Below, piece by piece: positions 1 to 8,611 of a stretch of 64,000 nt of DNA. The position numbers were made by a program, and so were the translations under genes. Source of the DNA: Flavobacterium sp. (GTDB lineage: Bacteria; Bacteroidota; Bacteroidia; Flavobacteriales; Flavobacteriaceae); the NCBI RefSeq assembly GCF_027533505.1, contig NZ_JAPZUB010000008.1, positions 1 to 64,000 of the forward strand. The letters run 5' to 3'. The notes beneath the pieces are model-generated. The model was not told where the DNA came from and did not search any database. It worked only from the letters and a program-made list of their open reading frames with translations. Position 1 is the stretch's first letter. Every line of letters begins with the position of its first letter.

Positions 1-2
1 TA

Positions 3-230
3 TGGGGACATTCTGAAAATGCGGTTAATATTCATATTTGGATAGCAATTTCAACCTATTTGATAGTAGCTAAAATCAAAAAAGACATCAATAGTAGCCT
101 ATCTATATATGAAATTATTCAAATTCTAGGGATATCAGTATGTAGCCTTCCCCGTTTTTTTTATGAAAAAATGGGATATGCAGTTAATGATGAGGTTATC
201 ATTAAGCATTATTGGAAAAAGAATTTGTAA
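3..230 (+). mobile_element. C-terminal end of an IS4-family transposase (5' end outside window)
   Basis: The window opens inside a reading frame that ends at the TAA at 228-230. Its 75 visible residues include WGHSENAVNIHIWIAISTYL followed by IVAKIKK and LSIYEIIQILGISV. This pattern is typical of the C-terminal end of Bacteroidota IS4-type transposases, which usually read NAVKTQIWIAISVY and SLYEILQILSVS. The last 25 or so residues (after SVCSLPRFF) diverge from the family pattern I remember, so the copy may be decayed or frameshifted at its end. No terminal inverted repeat was identified. It marks a mobile, recombination-prone boundary of the glycan island. Confidence 0.65.
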
Positions 231-272
231 GTTTACAAATTGTAATTATTAAAATGAAATATAGGCTTGTTG

Positions 273-280
273 TATATTTC
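273..280 (+). promoter_or_regulatory. possible -7 promoter box upstream of wecE
   Basis: TATATTTC at this position resembles the Bacteroidota -7 consensus TAnnTTTG, with C in place of the last G. It lies about 52 bases before the aminotransferase ATG at 333, in a very AT-rich 102-base gap, so a chance match is quite possible. Nothing else was recognised in this gap. Confidence 0.3.
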
Positions 281-332
281 TTTTTTCAAAACGTTAATTT
301 TTTATTGAATTTGAAAATCATTAATTTTAATT

Positions 333-1466
333 ATGATTCCATTTAACAAACCTTTTTTAACCGGAAAAGAAACCCAGTATATACAAGAGGCTGTTCAGTC
401 AGGGAAATTATCGGGAAACGGAATATTTACTCAAAAATGCCAAGCTTTTTTTGAGCAAGAATACGGATTCAAAAAAGCTCTATTGACAACTTCATGTACC
501 GATGCTTTAGAAATGTGTGCACTTTTGGCCGACATTCAACCAGGGGATGAAGTTATTGTACCTAGTTTTACCTTTGTTTCAACGGCTATTGCTTTCGTTC
601 GGCAAGGTGCGACTATCGTTTTTGCCGATTCGTATTCGGACAATCCCAACATGGATGCGTCGCAATTGGAAGCTTTAATTACTCCCAAAACAAAAGCTAT
701 TGTTCCAGTGCATTATGCAGGAGTGGCCTGTGATATGGACGCTATTATGGATTTAGCAAATCGTTATAATCTACTTGTTATTGAGGATGCGGCGCAAGCT
801 ATCGATAGTTTTTACACGGGAAAAGAGGGTGTAAAGCGCGCTTTGGGGAGTATAGGTCATTTGGCTGCTTTTTCCTTTCATGAAACCAAAAATATTATTT
901 CGGGAGAGGGAGGAATGCTCACGATTAACGATGAGCGTTTTATCCATCGCGCAGAGATTATTTGGGAAAAAGGAACGAATCGCGCTGAGTTTTTTCGAGG
1001 CGAAGTTAACAAATATGGATGGGTAGATACGGGTTCATCTTTTTTACCCTCTGAAGTTATTGCCGCTTTTTTGTGGGCTCAAATCGAAAATTTGGCAGTG
1101 ATTCAACAGAAACGAAAAACGTTGTGGAATGCGTATTATCAAGGTTTACAATCTGTTCCTTCGGTAACACTCCCGCAATTGCCCGAATATGCTACCAATA
1201 ATGGTCATATGTTTTATGTTGTGTTGCCTTCTTTGTCGGCTCGGACGCAACTGATACGTTATTTACAAGAAGCGGGTTATCACGCTGTTTTTCATTATAT
1301 CTCGCTGCATTCCAGTCCTTATTACCAGTCCAAACACGACGGGCGTTCTTTACCGCATTCTGATCATTTTACGGATTGTCTTTTACGACTTCCCTTGTTC
1401 TATAGTTTGAGCGAACTTGATGTCCAAAAAATTGTTGAAACTATTCGATTTATTTATGAGCAATAA
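333..1466 (+). CDS. wecE: WecE-like dTDP-4-amino-4,6-dideoxygalactose transaminase
   Basis: This is a PLP-dependent sugar aminotransferase of the DegT/DnrJ/EryC1/StrS family, 377 aa and full length. It follows E. coli WecE (RffA) closely: MIPFN at the start, LLTTSCTDALEM, IQPGDEVIVPSFTFVSTA, VPVHYAGVACDMD and the PLP-lysine motif SFHETKN (Lys186). WecE converts dTDP-4-keto-6-deoxyglucose to dTDP-Fuc4N using glutamate. The dTDP-glucose synthesis genes (rmlA/rmlB) are not in this window, so the substrate must come from elsewhere. It is the first complete gene after the IS remnant. The family call is certain and the exact sugar is inferred from the close match. Confidence 0.85.
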   Translation: MIPFNKPFLTGKETQYIQEAVQSGKLSGNGIFTQKCQAFFEQEYGFKKALLTTSCTDALEMCALLADIQPGDEVIVPSFTFVSTAIAFVRQGATIVFADSYSDNPNMDASQLEALITPKTKAIVPVHYAGVACDMDAIMDLANRYNLLVIEDAAQAIDSFYTGKEGVKRALGSIGHLAAFSFHETKNIISGEGGMLTINDERFIHRAEIIWEKGTNRAEFFRGEVNKYGWVDTGSSFLPSEVIAAFLWAQIENLAVIQQKRKTLWNAYYQGLQSVPSVTLPQLPEYATNNGHMFYVVLPSLSARTQLIRYLQEAGYHAVFHYISLHSSPYYQSKHDGRSLPHSDHFTDCLLRLPLFYSLSELDVQKIVETIRFIYEQ

Positions 1467-2841
1467 CAAAACTTCTAATATACTTTGTATTTTATTACTG
1501 CTACTTGTTTTTCTGTTTTTTTTAAATCCTATTATATATCCATTGGCTAGTGCTGACTCAGGATATTTTTTGTCAATTGCACGCGAGTTTTTTAATGGAA
1601 AAAAATATTTTATTGAAATTGGGACAATTTACAACCCATTGGCAATTTTTACTATTGGTTTTCCATTTACTTTCAATTCTAATCCTGATCTAAGATATCA
1701 TATTCTTATTAATAGTTTTATTATTTTTTTTTGCGGAATAGTTTTTTATAACATTTGTTTAAATTTTTTAAGTAAAAAAAAATGGCGACTAATACTGAGT
1801 TTAATGTTGATTGTGTTAATGTTTTATAATGATGGGCGCTATATTATTTTAGAGCCTTTATCTATATTATTTCAACTCATTTCGTTATTAGTTTTATTTC
1901 AATTTTATAAGGGTTTAAGGAGCGTTTATTTATTCTTTATAGGTTTTTTTATTGCATTGTCATTTCTTTCAAAACAATTTGGGCTATTTATAATATTGCC
2001 TATTCTAATTAGTTTGTTTCTTGAAAATAAAATTAATTTGAGGAATATATTTTTACTTTTTTCTGGTTTCATTTCCCCATTGATCTTTTTGTATTTATTT
2101 TTAAATTACAACAGCAATTTGCATATTGCAGAATATTTAAAGTATATACTTGGATTAGGTTTTAAATTAGATGTTGGTAATGGTACGGGAATAGAGTTAG
2201 ATTTTTATTCGAAATTGTTATTTTTAGCATTGGTGATTATCTCAAATTTTTACACACTATTATTCCCCTTTTATTTCCGTTCAATAGTTAAAACTAAATC
2301 TGCAGTTATTGTTATTAGCTCATTATTTGCTTCAATGACTGTTTTATATTTTGCTTTTTACTTACATTACTTTCTTTATGTAATTCCTTATTTTCTTATG
2401 TTAATGGCATTAGTGATTGATAAAAATTTTGAAAATAAAAATTTTAAATTTTATCTATTTTCTATGTTGGGGATTTCTTATTTCTTTCTTTTAAGTAATT
2501 CTTTAAGGGCATTTGTGAACAGAGCTGAGCAGTTGAAATTACAAAATGAGATGGCAACTAAGTTAAATTTTGTAGTTCCAACTAATTCTAAGGTTTATAT
2601 AGACGGAATTTCCCCATCCTACTATTACAGTTGTAATTTTCGTTCCATCGATTCAAAATTTGTTAGCTATTCGTTTCCAGGTTATTTAAATGAAGCAACA
2701 ATAGCGAAATACTTAAATTCAGGAGAGTACTTAATATTATCCTTAAATAAACTTTCATTATATGAGAAGGTTCTTCAAAAATATACTCTAAAATATTTAT
2801 CAATACATGGAATACAATTAGTTGTTATCAAAAAAGTATAG
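1456..2841 (+). CDS. GT-C-type multispanning membrane glycosyltransferase (putative)
   Basis: This is a 461-aa polytopic membrane protein with about ten hydrophobic helices. After the first helix it carries ASADSGYFLSIAREFF, an acidic residue in the first outer loop as in GT-C enzymes of the PMT/GT39/ArnT type, which transfer sugars from polyprenyl phosphates on the outer face of the membrane. I chose the ATG at 1456 (11-nt overlap with wecE); an upstream in-frame start at 1417 would bury 50 nt in wecE. The gene is strikingly AT-rich compared with the genes after 2938, which suggests separate acquisition. The donor and acceptor cannot be told from sequence, and a Wzy-like polymerase is an alternative. 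Confidence 0.55.
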   Translation: MSNNKTSNILCILLLLLVFLFFLNPIIYPLASADSGYFLSIAREFFNGKKYFIEIGTIYNPLAIFTIGFPFTFNSNPDLRYHILINSFIIFFCGIVFYNICLNFLSKKKWRLILSLMLIVLMFYNDGRYIILEPLSILFQLISLLVLFQFYKGLRSVYLFFIGFFIALSFLSKQFGLFIILPILISLFLENKINLRNIFLLFSGFISPLIFLYLFLNYNSNLHIAEYLKYILGLGFKLDVGNGTGIELDFYSKLLFLALVIISNFYTLLFPFYFRSIVKTKSAVIVISSLFASMTVLYFAFYLHYFLYVIPYFLMLMALVIDKNFENKNFKFYLFSMLGISYFFLLSNSLRAFVNRAEQLKLQNEMATKLNFVVPTNSKVYIDGISPSYYYSCNFRSIDSKFVSYSFPGYLNEATIAKYLNSGEYLILSLNKLSLYEKVLQKYTLKYLSIHGIQLVVIKKV

Positions 2842-2905
2842 ATAAAAATGCTTTTATAAAGTATATATTATTTTTTGATAGAATGTTTGTACGGTTATGA
2901 CAAAA

Positions 2906-2924
2906 CGAGTACTTTTGTTACTCG
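2906..2924 (+). promoter_or_regulatory. inverted repeat CGAGTA-N7-TACTCG overlapping a -7 promoter box
   Basis: CGAGTA at 2906-2911 and TACTCG at 2919-2924 are perfect 6-base arms around a 7-base centre. The centre and left arm contain TACTTTTG (2910-2917), an exact match to the Bacteroidota -7 consensus TAnnTTTG, about 20 bases before the preferred ATG of the winged-helix gene at 2938. Dyad symmetry on top of a core promoter element is what an operator looks like, so the neighbouring winged-helix protein may bind here. That is inference; a short leader hairpin is the alternative. Confidence 0.45.
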
Positions 2925-2937
2925 ATTTAAATCACTG

Positions 2938-3450
2938 ATGTTAGAAACACTCATTACTTCCAAAACACGGTTGCGGCTATTGGTAAAGCTTTTTATCAAT
3001 GCTGCCAATAACGGGTATCTTCGGGGGTTGGCAGACGAACTCAACGAGTCGACCAATGCCATCCGCAAAGAGCTCAACAACCTTACGGAGGCGGGTTACT
3101 TGGAAAAAGAGGCGGTACGCAATACCATTTTGTACAAAGCCAACACCCGACACCCTTTATTTAGTACCTTACAGAAAATTGTCCGCCAGCATTTGGGGTT
3201 GGATGCCATCATTGAAATGATTTTATCCCGAATGGGTACGGTCTACCAAATTGCTTTGGTAGGGGATTATGCCAACGGGATTGATTCGGGATTTATTCAG
3301 GTACAGGTATATGGTGCCGATTTGAATGCGGCGTACATTGCACAACTGCAACCCAAAATCGAAGCGCAAATCAAACGAAAAGTCTTCTTTGAACTGCGGG
3401 ATGAACCGCTCAAAGAGGGTTTAATTATCTATGAAAATCAAGAATCCTAA
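2938..3450 (+). CDS. winged-helix regulator with degenerate nucleotidyltransferase-like domain
   Basis: This 170-aa protein starts MLETLITSKTRLRLL. Residues 1-80 form a winged helix (LRGLADELNESTNAIRKELN, then LTEAGYL as recognition helix and wing), resembling the regulators that often precede wzm in flavobacterial polysaccharide loci. The second half has YQIALVGDYANGIDSGFIQV, which looks like the GSYARG...DxD motif of MNT-type nucleotidyltransferases with both catalytic aspartates lost, so it is probably a non-catalytic sensor. The ATG at 2938 is preferred over an upstream in-frame TTG at 2875 because family members start at MLETLIT. Its stop overlaps the wzm start by one base, so it probably controls the ABC exporter operon. 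Confidence 0.7.
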   Translation: MLETLITSKTRLRLLVKLFINAANNGYLRGLADELNESTNAIRKELNNLTEAGYLEKEAVRNTILYKANTRHPLFSTLQKIVRQHLGLDAIIEMILSRMGTVYQIALVGDYANGIDSGFIQVQVYGADLNAAYIAQLQPKIEAQIKRKVFFELRDEPLKEGLIIYENQES

Positions 3451-4301
3451 TGGCACAACACGAACAACATTGGACGGAAGAAATCAGGTCAGAGCATTCG
3501 CTTTTTAGTATTAATTTTAAAGAAGTTTGGCGCTACAGAGACCTTTTGTTTATGCTCCTTAAACGCGATTTTATTACTTTTTATAAGCAAACGATTTTGG
3601 GTCCCTTATGGTTTATCATCCAGCCTTTATTGACAACCCTAATTTATATTGTATTGTTTGTACAAGTAGCCAAAATTGACGTAGGAGGAGTCCCTTCTTT
3701 GGCATTTTACCTTTCTGGCGTTACCATTTGGAATTATTTTTCGGATTCGTTGATAAAAACAGCCAATGTTTTTCAAGGAAATGCCAGTGTTTTTGGTAAA
3801 GTATATTTTCCACGACTCATCATGCCTTTATCGGTAGTGTTTTCATCCTTGATGAAATTTGTGATACAATTTTTATTATTTGTGGGTGTTGTGGTTTATT
3901 ATGCCTATGTAACTGATGAGATAAAGCCAAATATGTGGGTGTTGATGACTCCCATATTGTTGTTGATGATGGCGTGTTTTGCCCTAGGAGTGGGAATGAT
4001 TTTTTCTTCCATGACTACCAAGTACAAAGATTTGAGTTTTTTATTAGCCTTTGGAGTACAGTTGTATATGTACGCTACTCCCGTGGTGTACCCAATTACC
4101 GCAATGCCCGATAAGTACCGTTGGATAGTTTCTTTGAATCCACTAACGAGTATTTTTGAATGTTATCGGTTTGGGTATCTTGGGGAAGGACACTTTGAAC
4201 CTCAACGTCTTCTCTATTCGGCAATCATAATCATCATTTTATTACTCACAGGAACACTTATTTTTAATAAAGTGGAAAAAAGTTTCATGGACACAATTTA
4301 A
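3450..4301 (+). CDS. wzm: ABC-2 type polysaccharide exporter permease (Wzm), copy 1
   Basis: This 283-aa inner-membrane permease of the ABC-2/TagG family moves undecaprenyl-linked polysaccharide to the periplasm. It has the typical N-terminal amphipathic stretch (FKEVWRYRDLLFMLLKRDF), then YKQTILGPLWFIIQPLL leading into the first of six membrane segments, and the conserved FGKVYFPRLIMPLS and TTKYKDLSFLL loops. It overlaps the regulator stop by one base and is followed two bases later by its ATPase. A clear paralogue lies at 38635-39513. The exported glycan is not identified by the permease; the adjacent genes suggest one with legionaminic acid. Confidence 0.93.
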   Translation: MAQHEQHWTEEIRSEHSLFSINFKEVWRYRDLLFMLLKRDFITFYKQTILGPLWFIIQPLLTTLIYIVLFVQVAKIDVGGVPSLAFYLSGVTIWNYFSDSLIKTANVFQGNASVFGKVYFPRLIMPLSVVFSSLMKFVIQFLLFVGVVVYYAYVTDEIKPNMWVLMTPILLLMMACFALGVGMIFSSMTTKYKDLSFLLAFGVQLYMYATPVVYPITAMPDKYRWIVSLNPLTSIFECYRFGYLGEGHFEPQRLLYSAIIIIILLLTGTLIFNKVEKSFMDTI

Positions 4302-4303
4302 TC

Positions 4304-5635
4304 ATGGGAAATATAGTAATCAAAGCAGAAAACATTTCCAAGCAATACCGTTTGGGTAAAGTCGGAACGGGTACCTTGACCCATGATTTGAATCGGTTAT
4401 GGTATAAATTTCGGGGTTTGGAAGATCCCTATTTGAAAATTGGCGATGTAAATGATCGAACCGCATCGGGCAGTAGTGATTACGTATGGTCGTTGCGCGA
4501 TATCAATTTTGAAGTTGAGCAAGGGGATGCTATTGGGTTGATTGGGCGAAACGGTGCAGGAAAATCTACTTTATTAAAATTGTTGAGTAAAGTCACTAAG
4601 CCCACCACAGGTTCTTTTAAAGTAAAAGGGCGCATAGCTTCCTTGTTGGAAGTAGGTACTGGATTCAATCCTGAAATGACTGGAAGGGAAAATATCTACC
4701 TCAACGGGGCTATTCTTGGAATGCGTCGGTCTGAAATAACCCGAAAGTTTGATGAAATTGTCGATTTCTCGGGGGTTGAACGCTATATTGATACCCCAGT
4801 GAAGCGTTATTCCTCAGGAATGTATGTGCGATTGGCATTTGCTGTGGCGGCCCATTTGGAATCAGAAATTTTGATTGTCGATGAGGTATTGGCTGTGGGT
4901 GATGCCGAGTTTCAAAAGAAATGTTTGGGTAAAATGGGCGACGTGAGCAAAGGGGAAGGGCGAACCGTATTGTTTGTGAGTCATAATATGGGAGCTATTC
5001 AAACTTTATGTAACAAAGGAATCATGCTTGAGAAAGGAACTATTGTTGGTCAAGGTCCCACCGATGAAATTGCAGCCATGTATTTTAATATCAATAATCA
5101 AGATAATGGTGTATTTACCCTAGGAAAGTCCAATACTTCGGATAAAGTTTACATCCAACAGGTACGGTTGTTTAATCAAAAAGGCGACCAAACCCACAAT
5201 TTTGAGTTTGGAGACTCCATTACAGTGGAGCTTGAGATTAATGCAGCACATCAATTTAATAAGCCATATGTTTGGATGGTTATCAAATCATCAAGAGGTC
5301 CGTTGTTTTCGGCAACAGGAATGTTGGATGGCTTCCGGCCAAGCGAATTCAAAGAGGGCGTTACCATTGTGCGCTGTACGTTTCACCACGTTCCATTGTT
5401 AACAGGGACGTATTTTATTCACATGGGAATTCGTGCAGAAAATGGAATACAAATGTTGATGGCTTCACAAGATGTTGCCTCATTTAATAGCATTGGGAGT
5501 ATTGGAAACAAAGGACTTAATGGAACATTAGCTGATGAATTAGCGAGTTCATTACATTCGCCATTAGTGCCTTACTCTTGGGAATTTGAGAATCAACCGA
5601 TCCATTATTTTAACCCCTATGCCAAGGAATTATGA
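4304..5635 (+). CDS. wzt: ABC exporter ATPase with carbohydrate-binding C-terminal domain (Wzt), copy 1
   Basis: This 443-aa protein has an ATPase domain at residues 1-250 and a Wzt_C-like beta domain at about 280-420. The ATPase shows Walker A GRNGAGKST (81-89), signature KRYSSGMYVRLAFA, Walker B ILIVDEVLAVGD and the switch histidine in LFVSHNM. The N-terminal insertion GTGTLTHDLNRLWYKF is typical of Bacteroidota Wzt. The C-terminal domain of this family recognises the finished polysaccharide end before export. It differs strongly from that of the second Wzt (39513-40790), while the ATPase halves are nearly alike, so the two exporters probably have different cargo. Its stop overlaps legB as ATGA. 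Confidence 0.93.
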   Translation: MGNIVIKAENISKQYRLGKVGTGTLTHDLNRLWYKFRGLEDPYLKIGDVNDRTASGSSDYVWSLRDINFEVEQGDAIGLIGRNGAGKSTLLKLLSKVTKPTTGSFKVKGRIASLLEVGTGFNPEMTGRENIYLNGAILGMRRSEITRKFDEIVDFSGVERYIDTPVKRYSSGMYVRLAFAVAAHLESEILIVDEVLAVGDAEFQKKCLGKMGDVSKGEGRTVLFVSHNMGAIQTLCNKGIMLEKGTIVGQGPTDEIAAMYFNINNQDNGVFTLGKSNTSDKVYIQQVRLFNQKGDQTHNFEFGDSITVELEINAAHQFNKPYVWMVIKSSRGPLFSATGMLDGFRPSEFKEGVTIVRCTFHHVPLLTGTYFIHMGIRAENGIQMLMASQDVASFNSIGSIGNKGLNGTLADELASSLHSPLVPYSWEFENQPIHYFNPYAKEL

Positions 5636-6819
5636 ATTATTTAAAGTTACTCAACAGAGAGCGTCAGTTATTTGAAGCCGATATAGAAAGCAATAGAACG
5701 GCATTACAGTCTGTTGTTTGTCAATCTCGGTTTTTAGTTTTGGGAGGCGCTGGGTCAATTGGTCAAGCGGTCGTCAAAGAGATTTTTAAACGAAATCCGT
5801 TGAAACTTCATGTAGTTGATATCAGTGAAAATAATCTGGTGGAGTTGGTGCGTGATTTACGAAGTACGTTTGGCTATATTGAGGGTGATTTTCAAACCTT
5901 TGCCTTAGATATCAATTCTGTTGCCTATGATGCTTTTATAACACATGATGGCCGCTATGATTATGTGTTAAATCTTTCTGCTTTGAAACATGTGCGAAGT
6001 GAAAAAGACCCCTTTACTTTGATGCGCATGATTGAAGTCAATATTTTCAATACTACCAAAACCATTGAACAATCTATCGCCAAAGGGGTCAAAAAGTATT
6101 TTTGTGTTTCCACAGATAAAGCGGCCAATCCAGTAAATATGATGGGAGCCTCAAAACGAATAATGGAGATGTTTCTTCTTAAATATAGCAATCAAATCGA
6201 AATTTCTACAGCACGATTTGCTAACGTTGCCTTTTCTGATGGATCACTGCTCCATGGTTTTAATCAGCGTTTGTTAAAAAAGCAACCAATCGTTGCTCCC
6301 AATGATGTGAAACGCTATTTTATAGTTCCCGAAGAGTCAGGGCAATTGTGTTTGATGTCTTGTATTTTTGGTCATAATGGTGATATTTTCTTTCCAAAAT
6401 TAGAAGGCGATTTACATCTAATCACTTTTCAAGAAATTGCCGAACGATACTTAAGGGAATTAGGATACGAACCCTATCATACGACAACCGAAGAGGAAGC
6501 ACGTGAAGCTATTCAAACACTCGGAGGAACTCAAAAGTGGCCATGTTTATTTACCGCAAGTGATACCACCGGGGAAAAAGATTTTGAAGAGTTTTTTACC
6601 GAAAATGAACAGTTAGACCTCCTTACTTATCAAGGTTTTGGTGTAGTAAAAAATAATGTTGCTGTTGACTTGCGTTTGCTGGACCAATTTGCAGAAGCAA
6701 TAACGCAAATGAGTACCTCCAAACAGTGGTCGAAGGCATCAATTGTAGCATGGTTTGAAAAGTTATTACCTGATTTTAATCATTTGGAAAAAGGAAAATA
6801 CTTAGATAGTAAAATGTAG
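5632..6819 (+). CDS. legB: LegB-like GDP-GlcNAc 4,6-dehydratase
   Basis: This is a soluble 395-aa NAD(P)-dependent extended SDR of the CapD/FlaA1 superfamily. It has the Rossmann motif GGAGSIG (38-44), NLSALKHVRSEKDP and the active-site stretch STDKAANPVNMMGASKR, in which Met replaces the SDR tyrosine as in PglF/FlaA1 enzymes. Unlike PglF it has no membrane domain. In Campylobacter, LegB dehydrates GDP-GlcNAc as the first committed step to legionaminic acid. The assignment rests on the six matching pathway genes that follow without gaps. By sequence alone the nucleotide could also be UDP; the ptmE gene in the same operon favours GDP. Confidence 0.8.
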   Translation: MNYLKLLNRERQLFEADIESNRTALQSVVCQSRFLVLGGAGSIGQAVVKEIFKRNPLKLHVVDISENNLVELVRDLRSTFGYIEGDFQTFALDINSVAYDAFITHDGRYDYVLNLSALKHVRSEKDPFTLMRMIEVNIFNTTKTIEQSIAKGVKKYFCVSTDKAANPVNMMGASKRIMEMFLLKYSNQIEISTARFANVAFSDGSLLHGFNQRLLKKQPIVAPNDVKRYFIVPEESGQLCLMSCIFGHNGDIFFPKLEGDLHLITFQEIAERYLRELGYEPYHTTTEEEAREAIQTLGGTQKWPCLFTASDTTGEKDFEEFFTENEQLDLLTYQGFGVVKNNVAVDLRLLDQFAEAITQMSTSKQWSKASIVAWFEKLLPDFNHLEKGKYLDSKM

Positions 6820-6822
6820 CCT

Positions 6823-7956
6823 ATGCAAAACATTGTTGAATACATCCAAGAGGAATTTGGTACTCGGGAGTTTATTCCGCTACATGCTCCTGTTTTTTCT
6901 GGTAATGAAGCCCAATATGTTCAAGAAACCCTTCGCTCCACGATGGTCTCCTCGGTTGGAAAATTTGTCGATCAGTTTGAAGTCGCTTTAGCCCAATATA
7001 CACAATCGGCAAAGGCAGTTGCAGTGGTTAATGGAACTTCAGGCTTACAAGTTGCTTTACAACTCGTTGGTGTGAAAACAAATGATGAGGTATTGACACA
7101 AGCCCTCACTTTTGTGGCGACAGCCAACGCCATTGCTTATTTAAACGCACGTCCTGTATTTTTGGATGTCGATCGAGACACCATGGGATTATCCCCAAAT
7201 GCTGTTCAGGATTTTTTGGAGCAAAATGCCGAAATTCGTGAACAGGGATGTTTTAACAAAAAAACAGGACGACGCATAGCGGCATGTGTTCCTATGCATA
7301 CCTTTGGATTTCCAGTTCGTATTGCTGAATTGGTGAAATTGTGCGACCAATGGCATATCCCCTTGGTTGAAGATGCTGCTGAGTCTTTAGGAAGTTTTAT
7401 GGGGTCAAAAAGTACTGGAAGTTTTGGAGCTGTTGGTGTTTTTTCCTTCAATGGAAATAAGATAATTACAGCCGGTGGAGGAGGGGCAATAGTCACTTCA
7501 TCAATACAGTTGGGTGAGAAAGCAAAATACATTACCACCACAGCCAAAGTACCCCATGCTTACGAATATGTACACGACGAGTTAGGTTATAATTTAAGGA
7601 TGCCCAATTTGAACGCGGCATTACTATTGGGTCAAATGGAACAACTCGATTATTTTTTACAACGTAAAAGAGCTCTCGCACAGCGATATGCTCAGTTTTT
7701 TGCTACTACTTCGATGCGTTTTCGAATGGAAATTGAAGGGAGTACAGCCAATTATTGGTTGATGTGTGTAGAAACGGAAAATAAAGAACAACGGGATGCC
7801 TTGTTGCAACAAACCAACGCTCAGAAAGTAATGACCCGCCCCATTTGGCAATTGATGTATCGGTTACCCATGTATCAACATTGTTGGCGCGATGCACAAA
7901 TCAATGCCGAATTTTTAGAAGAACGTATCGTTAATATTCCAAGTAGTGCCCTTTAA
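6823..7956 (+). CDS. legC: LegC-like sugar-nucleotide 4-aminotransferase
   Basis: This 377-aa PLP-dependent aminotransferase of the DegT/AHBA family installs the 4-amino group on the 4-keto-6-deoxy sugar made by LegB. It shows VNGTSGLQVALQLVGV, the PLP-contact PLVEDAAESLGSFM and the lysine motif FSFNGNKIITAGGGG. It is a relative of PglE at 31431-32564, which has SFNGNKIITTSGGG and does the same chemistry on the UDP sugar. It starts four bases after legB and is followed by the acetyltransferase. Confidence in the function is high because of its position between the dehydratase and the N-acetyltransferase. Confidence 0.85.
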   Translation: MQNIVEYIQEEFGTREFIPLHAPVFSGNEAQYVQETLRSTMVSSVGKFVDQFEVALAQYTQSAKAVAVVNGTSGLQVALQLVGVKTNDEVLTQALTFVATANAIAYLNARPVFLDVDRDTMGLSPNAVQDFLEQNAEIREQGCFNKKTGRRIAACVPMHTFGFPVRIAELVKLCDQWHIPLVEDAAESLGSFMGSKSTGSFGAVGVFSFNGNKIITAGGGGAIVTSSIQLGEKAKYITTTAKVPHAYEYVHDELGYNLRMPNLNAALLLGQMEQLDYFLQRKRALAQRYAQFFATTSMRFRMEIEGSTANYWLMCVETENKEQRDALLQQTNAQKVMTRPIWQLMYRLPMYQHCWRDAQINAEFLEERIVNIPSSAL

Positions 7957-7965
7957 AAAAAAGTT

Positions 7966-8607
7966 ATGAAACACTATTTTATTCTAGGTTCAGGTGGGTT
8001 TGCTAAAGAAGTTTATTTTCTTGCATCAGAAGTTTTAGATTCGAATTACCAATTTGGAGGATTTATTGATCGAAATCCTATTAATGATTCTATAGAAGTA
8101 CGTAAACATAAAGTTAAAGTTTGGGATGAAAATATTTTTTTAAGTCAAGTCTTACCCCAAAATAATACTACACTGTTTATGGGGGTAGGAGACCCAAAAT
8201 TGTTATTGAAATTAAGTGTTAAATTTCAAGAATATCATTTTCCTAATTTAATTCATCCCTCCTTTGTTGGAGATTTTCAATCCATCCAGTTAGGTCGAGG
8301 GAATATTATTTGTGCAGGATGTATCTTCACTGTAGATATACAAATAGGGTCATTTAATGTTTTCAATCTAGGGGTAACTGTTGGACATGATACCCGAATT
8401 GAGAATGGAAATGTATTTAATCCGGGCGTCAATGTCAGTGGTGGAGTTCAAATGGGTTCTGGTAATTTGTTGGGAACCAATGCAACTGTACTTCAGTATT
8501 TAAGTATCGGAAACTATACTACATTGGGTGCTGCTTCCTTGGCTACGAAATCCATTGAAGATCATCAAGTTATGATAGGTGTTCCTGCAAAACCTTTAAA
8601 TCGTTAA
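7966..8607 (+). CDS. legH: LegH/NeuD-like sugar N-acetyltransferase
   Basis: This 213-aa protein has the two-part build of PglD/NeuD enzymes: an N-terminal Rossmann-like domain (YFILGSGGFAKEVYFL) and a C-terminal left-handed beta helix of hexapeptide repeats (about 95-205), with GHDTRIENGNVFNPGVNVSG containing the likely catalytic histidine. It would acetylate the 4-amino group made by LegC using acetyl-CoA. A related protein, the PglD homologue, lies at 30818. It is more AT-rich than legB or legC. The pathway role is inferred from its place in the leg operon. Confidence 0.75.
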   Translation: MKHYFILGSGGFAKEVYFLASEVLDSNYQFGGFIDRNPINDSIEVRKHKVKVWDENIFLSQVLPQNNTTLFMGVGDPKLLLKLSVKFQEYHFPNLIHPSFVGDFQSIQLGRGNIICAGCIFTVDIQIGSFNVFNLGVTVGHDTRIENGNVFNPGVNVSGGVQMGSGNLLGTNATVLQYLSIGNYTTLGAASLATKSIEDHQVMIGVPAKPLNR

Positions 8608-8611
8608 ATAC

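Noticed and set aside
1..332. Complete insertion sequence at the left edge
   Set aside because: Only the transposase C-terminus is visible and I could not identify a terminal inverted repeat or target duplication, so only a remnant is claimed.
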